From Bretschneidera sinensis (taxonomy: Eukaryota > Streptophyta > Magnoliopsida > Brassicales > Akaniaceae), in the NCBI GenBank assembly GCA_023935145.1, contig CM043700.1, forward strand, positions 63,940,620 to 64,004,619: a DNA stretch of 64,000 bases, given 5' to 3'. The notes beneath the pieces are model-generated. The model was not told where the DNA came from and ran no database searches. It saw only the letters and a list, made by a program, of their open reading frames with translations. Within the stretch, counting starts at the first letter, position 1, and every line of letters starts with the position of its first letter. The translations under genes were made by a program, and so were the position numbers. Shown here piece by piece: positions 43,623 to 55,712 of the stretch.

Positions 43623-44381
43623 ATGAATCCAGCGCCGGTTTCACAGTCTTTAGAGGATGCCCTCAAGGATTTCATTAAAATGATCGGTCCGTCCCTCAAT
43701 GCTGCCAACACTTTCAATGTTGAAAGCTGTTCCATCTGTGCTAGTCCCATGCATCTAGCACAGAACTACCCATCAATGCCAGCTTATGCCGAGTATCCTA
43801 TGGAACAAATGAATGCTTTCAATGACTGTTGTTGGCAATCAAATGGATCTAGCTCCAAAACATACAATCCAGGGTGGTGGGACGACTCTAATTTTTCATG
43901 GGAGCAGAACCAACCAATGAATCAGGGAGGAGCCCCTTACCATGCTCACAATCAATACACTCCCGAATTTCCTCCACCAATTCCAAGTTATGGTCACTCA
44001 GCTTATCCAGCACCATCACCCGCTTACCAAGCTCCCATTCAAGCGCCAGTGTCGGTTTCGCAGTCATTGGAGGACGCTCTCAATGATTTCATGAAAACGA
44101 CTAGCCAATCTATGAGTGAAATGATGAGTGCAACAATAGAAAACACCCAAGCGATTGCCACACTAGAGAGTCAAATTGATCAAATCGCAAGTTACGTGGG
44201 TGAAAGAGAGGAAGGAGAGTTCCCCAGTCAATCTGAGCCTAACCCAAAGGAACAGTTTGGGGTGGGAAATTCTTCAACTCCCATGCATTGGCAGGAACAA
44301 GTGCAATCAACTGTCCCATACTTGTCTAGGAAACAAGTGGACAATCAAGTGGAAGAGAACCCTGCTATGCACCAAGGGTAA
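43623..44381 (+). pseudogene. G5 gag remnant (C-terminal part, knuckle damaged)
   Basis: 252 codons open from 43623. A knuckle-like CSICASPMHLAQNYPS (last Cys replaced by Tyr) lies at residues 36-51, then YNPGWWDDSNFSW and a Pro/Gln/Tyr-rich spacer. The motif SQSLEDALKDFIK at the start recurs as SQSLEDALNDFMK near residue 150, so a short stretch is duplicated. The capsid-like N-terminal part of gag is absent. Confidence 0.8.
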
Positions 44382-45197
44382 GAGAGTGGCAACAATGAGA
44401 AGAGAGATGTTGAGCCATCTACAGCCACTCGTATTATTAAGGATCTCTCTAGGTCGTCTTTACCTAAAGCGCCTTATCTTGAGAGACTACAAGCGCCCAA
44501 GAAAGAAGGGAAGTCTGAGGACATTATGGAGGCATGCTTTGCTCAATTTGAAGAGGATTTGGGCTTAGATAAGTTGTTTGAGCAAGCAAATGCTACTTTG
44601 GAGTCTGCTCCTCTAAAGATCAGTGAGACAGAGGAAACCACAACACTTGAACCTCACAAGAAGGAACTTAAGCCTTTACTGGATAATCTTGAGTATAAGT
44701 TCCCAGGTCCAGCAGATTCTTTGCCTATAATTATAGCTTTAGATTAGGGTGATACTCCAGAGGAGAAATTATTGGACGTCTTAAGAGAGCATCAGGAAGC
44801 TATAGGCTGGACTATTGAGGATGTCAAAAGAATCAACCCCTCGTTGGTGATACACACGATACAGTTGGAGGAGAATACCAAGCCATCGAGGGGGCCACAA
44901 AAAAGGCTCAACCCTGCTTTGCAAGAGGTTGTGAGGGCGGAAGATATTAAGCTGTTAGAGGCAGGGATCATTTATCCCATCTCTGATAGCAAGTGGGTGA
45001 GCCAGATTCCAGTCGTGCCAAAACGAGCTGAATTTACGGTAGTAAATAAAGACAATGAGTTGGTTCCAACTCGAGTGCAGTCAAGATGGAGAAAGTGTCT
45101 AGACTACCGTAAATTGAATGCTGCCACTAGGCCTGATCATTTTCCATTCCCATTTATTGATCAGATGGTGGAAAGCTTAGTTGGGCCTGTTTACTAA
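44382..45197 (+). pseudogene. G5 protease-RT linker and start of RT, truncated
   Basis: 44526-44747 reads the gag-pol linker (EACFAQFEEDLGLDKL, LPIIIALD) and ends at a TAG; a frame from 44772 continues with [33 protein letters not shown] and CLDYRKLNAATRPDHFPFPF. It breaks in IDQMVESLVG at 45187, then joins the post-pol block directly. Protease is missing altogether. Confidence 0.85.
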
Positions 45198-46448
45198 TGT
45201 TGGGTCTGGCTGAAGACGTTAAACTTAGCGCTCATGGGAGGCACCCCACAGCTTATCTTTTCTGTTTATTTATTATTTCGCATTTTTATGATTAATACTT
45301 GTTTCCGGTATTTATTTTTCAGGGACAATGCGTACTTCAGTTCAAGTTTGGGGGTATGCTATGAGCCATACCAGTCCAGATAGTTCTCCATATCTCAGGT
45401 CAACTCTTTCCATATTAGTCACACATTAGGGTCAATGTATAATTTAAGTTTGGGGCTATAGGAGACACATCACACACTTTGTCCTAATTTGCTGTCTTTT
45501 CGTCGTAAAGATAAATGCATACTCATGTTATCATGAAATTTTGGTTGATCTAACCATTTTCTGTGATGTGATGTCATTGGTGAGCTTAACATTTTGAACA
45601 CATAATCTGGTTATAAATTTTTAAAATTTAGTTACTTACTTTAGGCATTTTGAGAATTCACATGTTTGATCTAATCTAACACGAGCACATTAGCACAAAT
45701 TATGTGAGGTATGACACGTGATTTTAATGTGTATTTTTCCTTATCTTAACTGAAACTGGATGACTTGTTGGATGAACTCTTGGGCATAGAAAAGCATAAT
45801 AAAAAAAAATATAATAATAAAAAAAAATTTCATTATCAATAAACTTTTCGCTGAGTAACTGGACCTCTTGCCTCAGTAAACAGTGAGTGTTCACGTCAAA
45901 AGGTGGAATTTTGTTTGGTAGTATTAAGGCCGGTTTAATTTCGTAGCATTTTTTACTCGAGTTAGTAAGTCCTTAGGGGTGTCTTTACACCTAATGCCCT
46001 AAAACCATCTGGTTTGGGAGTCATTGACTCAACACTCGCTACATGGCTCAAGTAGAAAGCTTAAGGGAATTAAACATAGCAGAGCCTTTTATATAAAAAA
46101 AAAGATAAAAACTATACCATTTTTGTTCATTCTGATGGGAAATTTGGTGAATCTTGAGACACAGAGACCTTACACATTGGAGTCACTTGGAAGCTTCATT
46201 TCTATATGCTAATTCACTTTACAGTGTAAGACATATGATGCCTTAACCTGCCTTTTGTAAGTAATTAGATTTTAACTTTTCTATTCATTGCGAAGATGGG
46301 TTTATCTTTTCAAGCTTGCTCATGAATGAATATCATGGTGATGTGTGCTCCTTAAATTTTTGGATACCATGAGTGATGAACTTATCTTTATGTTCTTTGT
46401 TTTTCATTGAGTCTTTTATTTTGTTTTGCTAAGGGACTAGCAAAATAT
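45198..46448 (+). other. G5 non-coding 3' region with conserved blocks
   Basis: 45204-45250: ctggctgaagacgttaaac, agcgct, tgggaggcacccca. 45324-45356 and 45425-45456 hold two copies of the acaatg...ttcaagtttgggg word. 45848-45913 is the ctgagtaactgg...gtcaaaaggtgg block. 45971-46026 has the inverted repeats ggtgtctttacacc and aaaccatctggttt. All have counterparts in G1. No ORF. Confidence 0.75.
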
Positions 46449-46463
46449 AAGTTTGGGGGTATT
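46449..46463 (+). other. G5 polypurine tract
   Basis: aagtttgggggtatt just before the 3' LTR start tgatgag. Confidence 0.75.
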
Positions 46464-47728
46464 TGATGAGTCTTAAATAATGCATATTTAAGACCCTTAA
46501 CTTATATTTGTTATGCTCTTAGTTAGTAGTATTTCACTTTATTTTATGTTTTTTTTTGTGTTTTGTGTATTTTTATAGGATTGTGGACAAATTGAAGCAT
46601 TTTAGGAGATGTTAAGCTTCAGGAGAAATTTGCAATCGACCGCACTATGCTGCGATCGAGCGCAAGGTCATCAATCCCACATCGAAATGTTTGCAGTGCA
46701 TCGCACCTGCGCTCGAGCGTACAGATCTGCGATCAATCGCAAATGATCATCCCACATCGGTCAAAAATCTTTACAGCGCGATCGAGCGCACCAGACACGC
46801 GATCGAGCGCACCTGCGATCGATCGCACCACATTGTGATCGAGCGCACACGGGCAGTATCCCACATCGAATCTGCAACCCATTTTGCTCCAGGTCTTCCC
46901 CTATATAAACACTATCTGGCCTCATCATTTAGTGTACAATTCTTGAGCCACTTTGGTGTTTACCGGTGGACATCCACCAGCATTCTGGTGGATCCCGAAG
47001 GCATTGCTACCACGAGGGGAAGCGCCACCCATCTGTGAGTGGAATTTCTCCCATGTAAAGTTGTTTATTTATTTATTTTTATTTAGTTGTTGTAGTTTAA
47101 TGTTTAGCACTTTTATTATGAATTATAGTTTCATAGTTATGAGTGGCTAGACTCTTCAGCTAAGGTTGAAGATGAAGCCCCGCCGTTGTTTGGCGTAGTA
47201 GTTCAGATTTGCTTGTACAAATCTGACAAATTTTAGTATAAAATGTTCTGTCAATTATTTGAGTTAATCTTATAATTGATTGAGTTTAAATTGTCTGTTG
47301 GATATTCTTTATGTTTCATCTGATGGATACATTGAATGCTTTTCGATTAAATTGGATTTCCTTTGTGATTTGTTAAAAGCGGATACATTGGATGCTCTTA
47401 GTTTAATTGGGATATTCTTTGTTTTTTGTCGTAAGTTGGATTCATGGAATGTTTTAATAGGCTATATTTTTAGAACATATATGCTTAACTTCGGTGGGGT
47501 GGATTCGAAAACCTTAGTGCTTTTTATTATTAGTTTTAAAATCAACTTAGTTTAGTTTTAATTTATTTTGTAATATCATTCTGAAATTTGGAACTAGGTT
47601 AAGATAGAGTTAGTTTAGATTAAAAATATATTTTCACAACGCAATTCCCTGTGGATTCGACCTCGCACTTGCACAACGTTATACTGCAAACGACTCGTGC
47701 GCTTGCGAGTAATTTAAAACTCACAATA
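46464..47728 (+). repeat. G5 3' LTR
   Basis: Same layout as the 5' LTR: array 46631-46848, TATA ctatataaac at 46901-46910. It ends cacaata, i.e. CA changed to TA. Differences from the 5' copy are scattered, a few per hundred bases. Confidence 0.93.
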
Positions 47729-47733
47729 TTAAT

Positions 47734-48511
47734 CATACATCTCAAGCCTTCACTAGTCACCATCCTTCTCTTTATTCAAACTACATCGAGATCAAACTCA
47801 TTTAGCAACTTCTATACTTTACATTTTGTCAACTCATAAATTCTCATCTTTTACTAGTTTTGTACTTGTACTTCATAACTTATTTCTCCAAACAGAGTGG
47901 AACTCTTAGGCTTACAAGCGCCAATCTTTTATCTAATCATTTTTTAAAGTCTTTCATAAGATCCTTAAGTTCTAAAGAAACTTCATTGATGTTCTTTGAT
48001 TAATACCTCATCACATTCGAATTTGATTTAGATTCAACTTATCAGTCCCCTTACAATTTCATACAACAATTTCCATCCTCAATGATTTGAATTTAAATTT
48101 CATAATGCAAATCCCTTTTATAATCACATACTTCCAATTAACTCCATGAGTTACTCTAATTATACCCATGAAATTTCTATTCAAGACAAGTATATATTTC
48201 TTTTATTATCTTTCTTCAAATTTTCACTATTGTAAGATTTTTCTCTTTTTTTTACCTTGATCATTTTCAACATTACCTCTCTCATCACATCAATTATTTA
48301 CTCTAATCATCTATCTTTTTATCCTTTTTCACACTTGTTAATTCATCAAAATTTCACCAATATATCACTCTCCTATCTTTATTTCACATTTTAAAAAATC
48401 AAGAATTCTTATTATTCTCACAAAATTTTCGGCACTACCTCCCCAATTCTTAAACTGTCCACACTTTCTAATGGTAAATACAACTTGTAATTTCAAAAAT
48501 ATTCCAACCTC
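47734..48511. other. AT-rich tract of unknown origin
   Basis: It continues the flank left of G5. Base composition resembles Tekay LTRs (tcatcaattatt-like words), but I cannot align it to G2 or G3. No ORF, no repeat ends. Confidence 0.5.
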
Positions 48512-48516
48512 ATGTT

Positions 48517-48910
48517 TGTTAGAGTTGGTGCATACTTCACGGGAGCAGATCTATAAAGCCCCTAACAAATACGGGGTCCCGCTCCCCCGAGAGCGGGCAG
48601 GGGTCTCGCTCCCCAGTGAGTCATGTACATGAGTTGGGCCGTTTTTTGCTTGGCGGTTTGGGTTTAGGCCCATGAAGAGTCGTAGTTTTGCAGCAGAACG
48701 GAAACCTAATTAGACCTTAATTAGAACATCTTAAGTTTCATATAAATACTCTTTATGTATTGAGCATACATTGTAACAGAAAGATTTGTGAGATTGATAA
48801 TAAGAAACTTGTGGCATGACGTAGCCCTATTCTTGGGTGAACCTGTGTAAATCTTGTCTTCTTTTCTTTCTGTTTATAATTCATGTGATTGACAGGTCTC
48901 GAATCGTTCA
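48517..48910 (+). repeat. Copia solo LTR
   Basis: 394 bases, tgttagagtt to gaatcgttca, in a perfect 5-base duplication atgtt (48512-48516 and 48911-48915). Inside: a GC-rich block at 48571-48618 (ggggtcccgctcccc, gagcggg, ggggtctcgctcccc), TATA tataaatac at 48741-48749, and the typical copia end region gtgaacctgtgtaaatcttg. No coding sequence beside it, so the element was lost by LTR-LTR recombination. Confidence 0.88.
48741..48749 (+). promoter_or_regulatory. TATA box of the solo LTR
   Basis: tataaatac, about 125 bases downstream of the GC-rich block. Confidence 0.55.
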
Positions 48911-48915
48911 ATGTT

Positions 48916-50479
48916 ATTATTTCAATTATCCTTCCATCATGTCCATTCATCATAGCCTCAATTACCTTTATCACCAAACAGATATATTTATCATCTTATT
49001 TAATTATGATTTCATTTGGTTCAGTTGTTTTACAATCTCTTAACAACTATTTCTCGAACTCAAACATTCTATCCTTTATTCTAGAAGTTCACCCTTAGCA
49101 ACTCCTCTAAGTCATTTAACTAGCATTTAACCATTTGTTTACAAACAAAACATATCATCAACATAAAATTTACAATTAATTAAATTACTTGTTCTCATTA
49201 TTTTCCCACACCTTCACTATGCAATTAATTTACACCACATCGCAGTTCATATACATATGTATATATGTGTTAAAAAAGGTATTATCAAGAGAGAATATTT
49301 GTAGTCACAAATTTTCTCAAAAACATTAGCAAGAATTTCACAAGCATAATAAAATCACTTCACATAACACATGTTGATTTCCACTCCCTCTTTAAGAATT
49401 CTTAGAGAGGGAGTGGATTGATTTCATCGATTTTGGATTTTAAAACAATGTAATCTCATGAATATTAAGCATTTCAAAAATGTTTTAATCATGTTTCTAG
49501 TGTATTTGAAGACTAAAATTACTTTGAAAAAAATTTACGTTAAAAAATTGAAGGAAAAAGCTAAAAAGATTGAAAAACTACATGTAGTTGACTACAGTAA
49601 GTTGTAGTTGACTTGACTATGGTGAGTTATCGTTGACTACGGTGAGCTATAGTTAACTAATCCCTCTATTAAAAACTTTTTTTGGTACACACCTGATGTT
49701 ACATTTTTTTTTTGTCCAGAAAGACCCTATAGTCAACTACACATTAGGGTAGTCGACTACACCCTCTATTCTCAGCAAAAATTTCTATAAAAGCTCACTT
49801 TTTCCTCCAAATTTCTTTTTGATTTTCAAAGAACTTCTCAAATCTTTTAAGATAGAAGCTTGTTGTAGCTTCATCAACAAAACCAACATTACCCACAACA
49901 AAATTTGAGCTTTAAGCTTCAAAATCATGAAATTTGGTTTAAAAACCCATTTTCCTTCAAAATAACCTAACTTTTCTCAAATCCTCTTAAAATACATCAA
50001 CTTTAAACTCAAATAGTAAGTTTATCAATATACTTAAAGATTAAAAGTAGAGAAAAATAAATTTTTACCTTGATTTGGAACTTTTTCCTATCTCTTTCTC
50101 TTCTTCTTCTCTTCTCTTCTTCTCTCTTTCTCTCGGTCTCTCTAAATACTTCTTGCCCAAAAAAAATCTGATGCCACTCACCTATTTATATCACATCTTT
50201 TATCTTATTACAAGTTTACCTCTCAACTTCTCATTTTTTCTACATTGGACCACACTACTCTTTAAAATTTCAGTTTTTACTTGGTTTTTCTTATTATTCT
50301 TCATAAATATTTTAATCCTACCTTGACATATATTTTTATTAGTTTATTCTTAGTTTATTTATTTATTTCCAAGTATCACACATTCTAATATGAATTAATT
50401 ATAGTTTATTTTCGAATAAACACAACAATTCTTATATAAATACACTCATGTGATTTAAAAATAATTTAATTATGTACCA
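48916..50479. other. AT-rich tract with a hairpin and a GTTGAC/GTCGAC array, unclassified
   Basis: 49379-49414 is an inverted repeat, ccactccctct against agagggagtgg. 49585-49760 holds tagttgactac, cgttgactac, agtcaactac and agtcgactac words, followed by ctataaaag at 49785-49793. An LTR-like end (ccaagtatcaca) lies at 50380. It looks like an old LTR or part of one, orientation unsure. No ORF is supported. Confidence 0.5.
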
Positions 50480-50664
50480 GACTCTACAGTACGTCTTCAA
50501 GAAAGCAAACAATGTGATCATTGATACCTTGATAGTGGATGCTCAAAACATATAATCGGTGATAAAGAGATCTTTGTGGACTTGACTCTAACAGATGAAG
50601 GACATGTTACCATTGGAGATGATGTCAAGATAAAAATTATTGACCATTGTAAAGTGGGTAAAGA
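50480..50664 (+). pseudogene. C4 protease fragment
   Basis: YLDSGCSKHIIGDKEIF from 50525, then DEGHVTIGDD and KIIDHCKVGKD up to the G3 insertion. The catalytic DSG triad is intact; one stop precedes it. Confidence 0.82.
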
Positions 50665-52410
50665 TATAATACCTGTATTTTTAAAATGAGGGTAAAGAAG
50701 TAATTTAATAAATAAGGCATAGAGTTCAAATACTTCATGTATAAAAAAAATAAAAAAATTTCCAGAGCATTCAAAGAACGGCAAAAGAAAGAAGAAGAAA
50801 AATAATAAATAAATAAAAAGTTAAAATAAAATAAAATAAAAATATGGGACTCGAACGTCCCAGAAGAAAGAAGAAAGAAGACGGAAGAAGGAAAAAAAAA
50901 AATTACACATGCATGGCAGCGCGTGGCAGCACCTGCTGCCCAATTTTATACCAAGATTACATGTGTAAAAGTTGCCCTCTAGATAAACAAAAACGTCGAA
51001 GATTTTGGGTGGGGTGAGCTGTAGATTTTTTTTAAAAGAGCAACTTTGGTTTGTATATATATATTGCAATTGTAAAAAAAAAAGGTCTTAACTGATTTTA
51101 TTTGTTTTTCTTTCAAATTTATTATTTTCTTTAAATACTTGGGGACCCAAAGAAAAGTTAAAAGAGTAAATTTTTGACGGAGTTTTCTGCGGAATTGTAT
51201 AGAGAATCAGGAAAATCTCTTAGAAAAACAAAAGATAATAACGTAGTATTTTTTTAATTTTCTGACATTTATGAAATTCCCAAGAAGTCAAAGTGGGAAT
51301 TTTAAAAGTGTGTGTTTTAAGAAGAAATAAAGAAATAATTAAAAATTAAATACAAATATTATGTCAGGTGTTGACGGTCAACAACCGGGGGAAGATTCAA
51401 AGAAGAACGAGAAAGGCAAAGAGGTGATTCACGGGCAGCTTTAAGTGCTACGTGGTGAGTTGGATTTACTTTAAGTAGTCTAAATAAAAATCAAATATCT
51501 AGTGATAATATTAAATTTAATTAGTAGTGTATGCTTTGGTGGTAGATAAATATTTGGTTGATAGGTATGATATAAATATTGGCCACGTAGAAAATTATTA
51601 TGTAAAAAGAAATATTATTAGAATAATGAGTTAATTTAATAGTAAAGGGGATAAATAAAATTCGGTACGAGTCTGGGTAAATAAATTTATATGATATATG
51701 AGGAGAAGAAATTAGTGAAATAATAAGCTGATTTAGTAATAATAACCTGTCGACAGGTGGGAAGACGTTCCCATTATAATCATTTATGCATTGCATTTGT
51801 TTTAATTATTGCTTCCATTATTGAAATGATGAGATGTGGTGTATTTATTGTGAATATAATTAGAGATGGATGAGTCTCCCAGTGAGAGACAGTTACAGTG
51901 AGAAAAAGAGAAAAAGGCATAGAAATATGATCATATGAGAATTATATAAATATTAGACTTTTTGCTATTATCCAGTTATAGGAGAAATAAATGATTAAAT
52001 ATTAAATGACTATTTAAGAAATTGAAATACTTTTAGTAAATTTAATTCACTGAGTTTGTGAAGCTCACCCCTCATTGTACAATAATTTCATGTAGCAGAT
52101 AGGACTAGTAGTCTGGTGGGTTGAAAGTCAGACGAAATCATTTGTTGTAAGCCACATACGTGTCAATATCCTCAAACAAATGAGAAATTGAAAAACAAAA
52201 ATTTATTTGTAAATATTTATGCATGTTAAGTTGTATATTATGTTTAAATTATATCAGATTGATGTACGTCCCTTGTTGAGGGATGAGGGTTAGAGTAAAA
52301 ATTCTTGTTAGTTTGATTTTGCTTTATTGTTGCATATATGTGTCGTGCTGGGATTTTCAAAATGTGATGACACCGTCTCGGGGGCAGCCAACCTGGGATG
52401 GGTCATTACA
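50665..52410 (+). repeat. G3 5' LTR
   Basis: tataataccc-type start (tgtaatacccg in the 3' copy) to gggtcattaca, 1746 bases. TATA-like ttatataaatatt near 51943. ORFs inside are antisense shadows. A ggcagc...gctgcc inverted repeat lies near 50917-50940. Confidence 0.88.
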
Positions 52411-52414
52411 ATTT

Positions 52415-52426
52415 TGGTATCAGAGC
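52415..52426 (+). other. G3 primer binding site, initiator tRNA-Met
   Basis: tggtatcagagc, perfect over 12 bases, four bases after the LTR end. Confidence 0.88.
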
Positions 52427-52513
52427 ATTAGGTTTTAAGATTCTGTAGACTGCATGAGAACCTAAAAAGTGAAAGATTCTAAATAAACTATATTTTAAAT
52501 GCAGAGTCTGAGG

Positions 52514-55500
52514 ATGACACGTGGTCGTACGAGAGCTAGAGGTAGAGTTCAAAATTAAAGCTGACGTGGTAGACCCCCAATATTTAGGAGGACTGAAGTG
52601 GAGGAGGAAGTTGAGTCGGTGATTCCCGCAAGGGAACATGATGATAGTGCAACTAGTACGAGTCAAACTAGGAGAGTATCTTAAGGTAGAAATGATGAAT
52701 TGAGAGAGGCTCTTAATCATGCTTTAAAGAAGGTGAATGCAGCTGAAGAAAAAACTGCTAATTTGCAAAAAAGATTAGAGGAGAGGGATAGAAGAGAACC
52801 GAATGTGGTGAGGCAAGAGGTTCCTGAGGGAAGGGTATTTACAAATGAGATGCAAGGGGATTACTTTGTGAGGTTTCTTAAGTTTAAACCTCAGTCCTAT
52901 ATAGGAGCAGCAAATCCGGTGGAAGCTAAGCAATGGATTAGGCACGTGGAGAAATATTTTGAGGTTTTACCGGTGTCAGATAGACAGAAGGTGGCTTTTA
53001 CTTCCTTTATACTGGAGGGTGAGGCTTCTCAATGGTGGGAAGATGTTTTGCCCAGGGTAAGCACACAGGTAGAACAACCTTTAACTTGGAGTAAGTTTAA
53101 GGATGAGTTCTTTGCGAAGTATTTCCCAGATACCTTTCGGGCACAACAGGAGAGAGATTTTATTCATCTAAGACAGGGAAGTTTATCGGTGGCTGAATAT
53201 GATAGCAGATTCATAGCCCTGTCAAGGTTTTTACCTGAATTGGTGAATACGAAGGTGAGAAAATGTAAGATATGTTTAGACGGATTACACTATGATATTC
53301 GTACTAAACTCTCTTATATGGGCATAGGGAATTATGCGGTGTTGGTGGATAAAGCATTGCAGATTGAGAATGATCTTATGGAGTTAAGGGGTATGAGGGA
53401 TTGGCTGAAGAGGTCTAGATTTGAGGGACCTAGAGATGGTAGCAGTATGGGCGTACAGGGTGGAAGACCACCCCAGAGGGGGTGTTCCTTATCACAAGGA
53501 AATGTAGTGCAGAATCAGAGGCAAACAGGATCTGTTGCTTCTGTAGCTCAGGGTAATACTAGTGGGACCCCTAGATTTGGGAGTTATGGTAGAGGAGTGA
53601 ATATGTCAGCCGGGGGAAGTAGTAATCTGATGTATGGTCAAGAGGCAAGAGTTTGCTTTAAATGTAATCAGACGGGGCATCTGTCTCGGTATTGCCCTAC
53701 ACAGATATGCTTTATATGTGGTGGAGGAGGACACTTTGCGGCAAATTGTCAAGTGGGGAAATCTGCTGACCTAAGCGTTGGAAGTGTCGAGAGAAGACCA
53801 ATGGAGAGAGGAGGTGGATCAGGGAGCATGCGGGGTAGAGGGTAAGGATCCGTAGCTGAGCGAGGACGTGGCAGTCAGTCTCAGCCCAGAGATAGCAGAG
53901 TCTATGCATTGACCCAATAGGATGCACAAGCCACTCCTGATGTTGTCATGGGTATGATATCTATCCTTGGTAGGCATGCTAGATTATTAATTGATCCTGG
54001 TGTAACCCATTCCTTTGCATCTAGTATTTATATGAAATCTATTGATGCTAATGCTAGTCCTTTGATGCATGATATTGTTGTTGAGGTTCCTACTGGAGAT
54101 AGAGTTATTATCAAGACAATTTATCGAGGTTGTGTGATAAATATTGTTGATAGAGAATTTGAAATTGATTTATTGCCTTTAGATATGACAGATTTTGATT
54201 TAATTTTGGAGATGAATTGGTTATCTGCATATCATGCTTGGGGAGATTGTTTTAGGAAAAATATGGTGTTCAAGATACCCGGGCAAGAAGAGTTTAATTT
54301 TCAGGGAGAACGTAAGATACTTTCTAATTGTCTTATTTCTGCCTTAACTGCTAGTAAATGGTTGAAGAAGGGTTGTGAGAGGTATTTGGCAAATGTGGTG
54401 GATTCTAGCAAAGAGAGTAGGCAGTTACAAGAAATATTAGTGGTGAAAGATTTTTCTGATGTCTTCCCTAATGAGTTATCTGGTTTGCCTCCCAACAGAG
54501 AGATTGAGTTTTCTATTGAGGTGATTCCAGGATCTGCACCCATATCCATAGCACCCTATAGAATGGCACCAGTTGAATTGAGAGAGTTGAAAGTTCAGCT
54601 TCAGGAGTTGCTAGATAAACAGTTTATCCGACCTAGTATGTCACCTTGGGGAGCTCCTGTATTATTTGTCAAGAAGAAGGATGGGACAATGAGGTTTTGT
54701 ATTTGTATTGATTATAGACAGCTGAATAAGATCACCATCAAAAATAGATATCCTTTGCCCAGGATAGATGACTTATTCGAGCAGTTACAAGGAGCTAGAG
54801 TGTTTTCTAAGATAGACCTGAGGTCAGGTTATCATCAGTTGAGGATAAAGGAGGGGGACGTGCCTAAGACTGCTTTTAGGACACGTTATGGCCATCATGA
54901 GTTTCTGGTGAGGCCATTTGGGTTAACTAATGTTCCTGCAGCATTTATGGACCTAATGGATCGGGTGTTTAAACCATTCTTGGACAGATTTGTGATTGTG
55001 TTTATTGATGATATTTGGGTATATTCCAAGAATGAAGAGGAGCATATGCAACATTTGGAGATTGTGTTGGAGATTCTGAGGAGAGAGAAATTATATGCAA
55101 AGTTCTCTAAATGTGAGTTTTGGTTGAACGAGATATTTGTGTCGGGAGAGGGGATAACAATTGACCCACAGAAAGTGGAAGCGGTGTTGAGTTGGGAAAG
55201 ACCCACGAGTGTAACTGAAATTAGAAACTTTTTGGGGTTGGTTGGTTATTATAGAAGATTTATCCAAAAATTTTCTATGATTGCTGGACCATTGACTAAA
55301 TTGACCAGGAAGGATGTGAAGTTCAGGTGGTCAGAGGAATGTGAGAGAAGCTTCCAATTGTTGAAAGAAAAACTGATGACTACCCCGGTGTTAGTGCTTC
55401 TTTCTGGTGATGAAGGATTTGTGGTTTATAGTGATGCGTCACATCAAGGGTTGGGATGTGTGTTGATGCAGCATGGTAGAGTTATAGCTTATGCATCTAG

Positions 55501-55712
55501 GCAATTGAAAAACCATGAGAGAAATTACCCGACCCATGATTTAGAATTGGCCGCAATAGTTTTTGCTTTGAAGATTTGGAGACATCATCTATATGGAGCC
55601 AATTGTGAAATTTTTACTGATCATAAAAGCTTGACGTATTTACCAACCCAGAACAAGTTAAATTTGAGGCAGAGGAGGTGGATGGAGTTGATATGTGATT
55701 ATGATTGTATGA
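52514..55712 (+). pseudogene. G3 gag-protease-RT-RNase H polyprotein, one frame with five stops
   Basis: From the ATG at 52514 everything is in one frame. Stops: TAA 52556, TGA 52562, TAA 52682, TAA 53843 and TAG 53918. A coiled-coil-like gag start is followed by the gag core (EAKQWIRHVEKYF, WWEDVLPR, FIHLRQGSLSVAEYDSRF) and two knuckles (CFKCNQTGHLSRYC, CFICGGGGHFAANC). Protease core [13 protein letters not shown] has DPGV for the usual [37 protein letters not shown] and [15 protein letters not shown]. RNase [27 protein letters not shown]. It ends in CDYDCMIH at 55712. RT catalytic aspartates are present. Confidence 0.9.

Larger units (their letters stand above)
42254..47728 (+). mobile_element. 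G5: short non-autonomous Athila/Tat-like element with complete LTRs
   Basis: LTRs 42254-43521 and 46464-47728 match closely and are flanked by ttaat on both sides (42249-42253, 47729-47733). An Asp-tRNA primer site with one mismatch, a gag remnant, the first part of RT, the conserved post-pol block, a structured 3' region and a polypurine tract are present. Most of gag, all of protease, and RT after its first third, RNase H and integrase are missing. Confidence 0.92.

Noticed and set aside
49379..49414. Inverted repeat ccactccctct/agagggagtgg as ends of a MITE
   Set aside because: The arms are only 12 bases apart, so this is a hairpin and no target duplication encloses it.
50518..50784. 88-codon minus-strand ORF
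   Set aside because: Antisense to the C4 protease fragment and the start of the G3 LTR.
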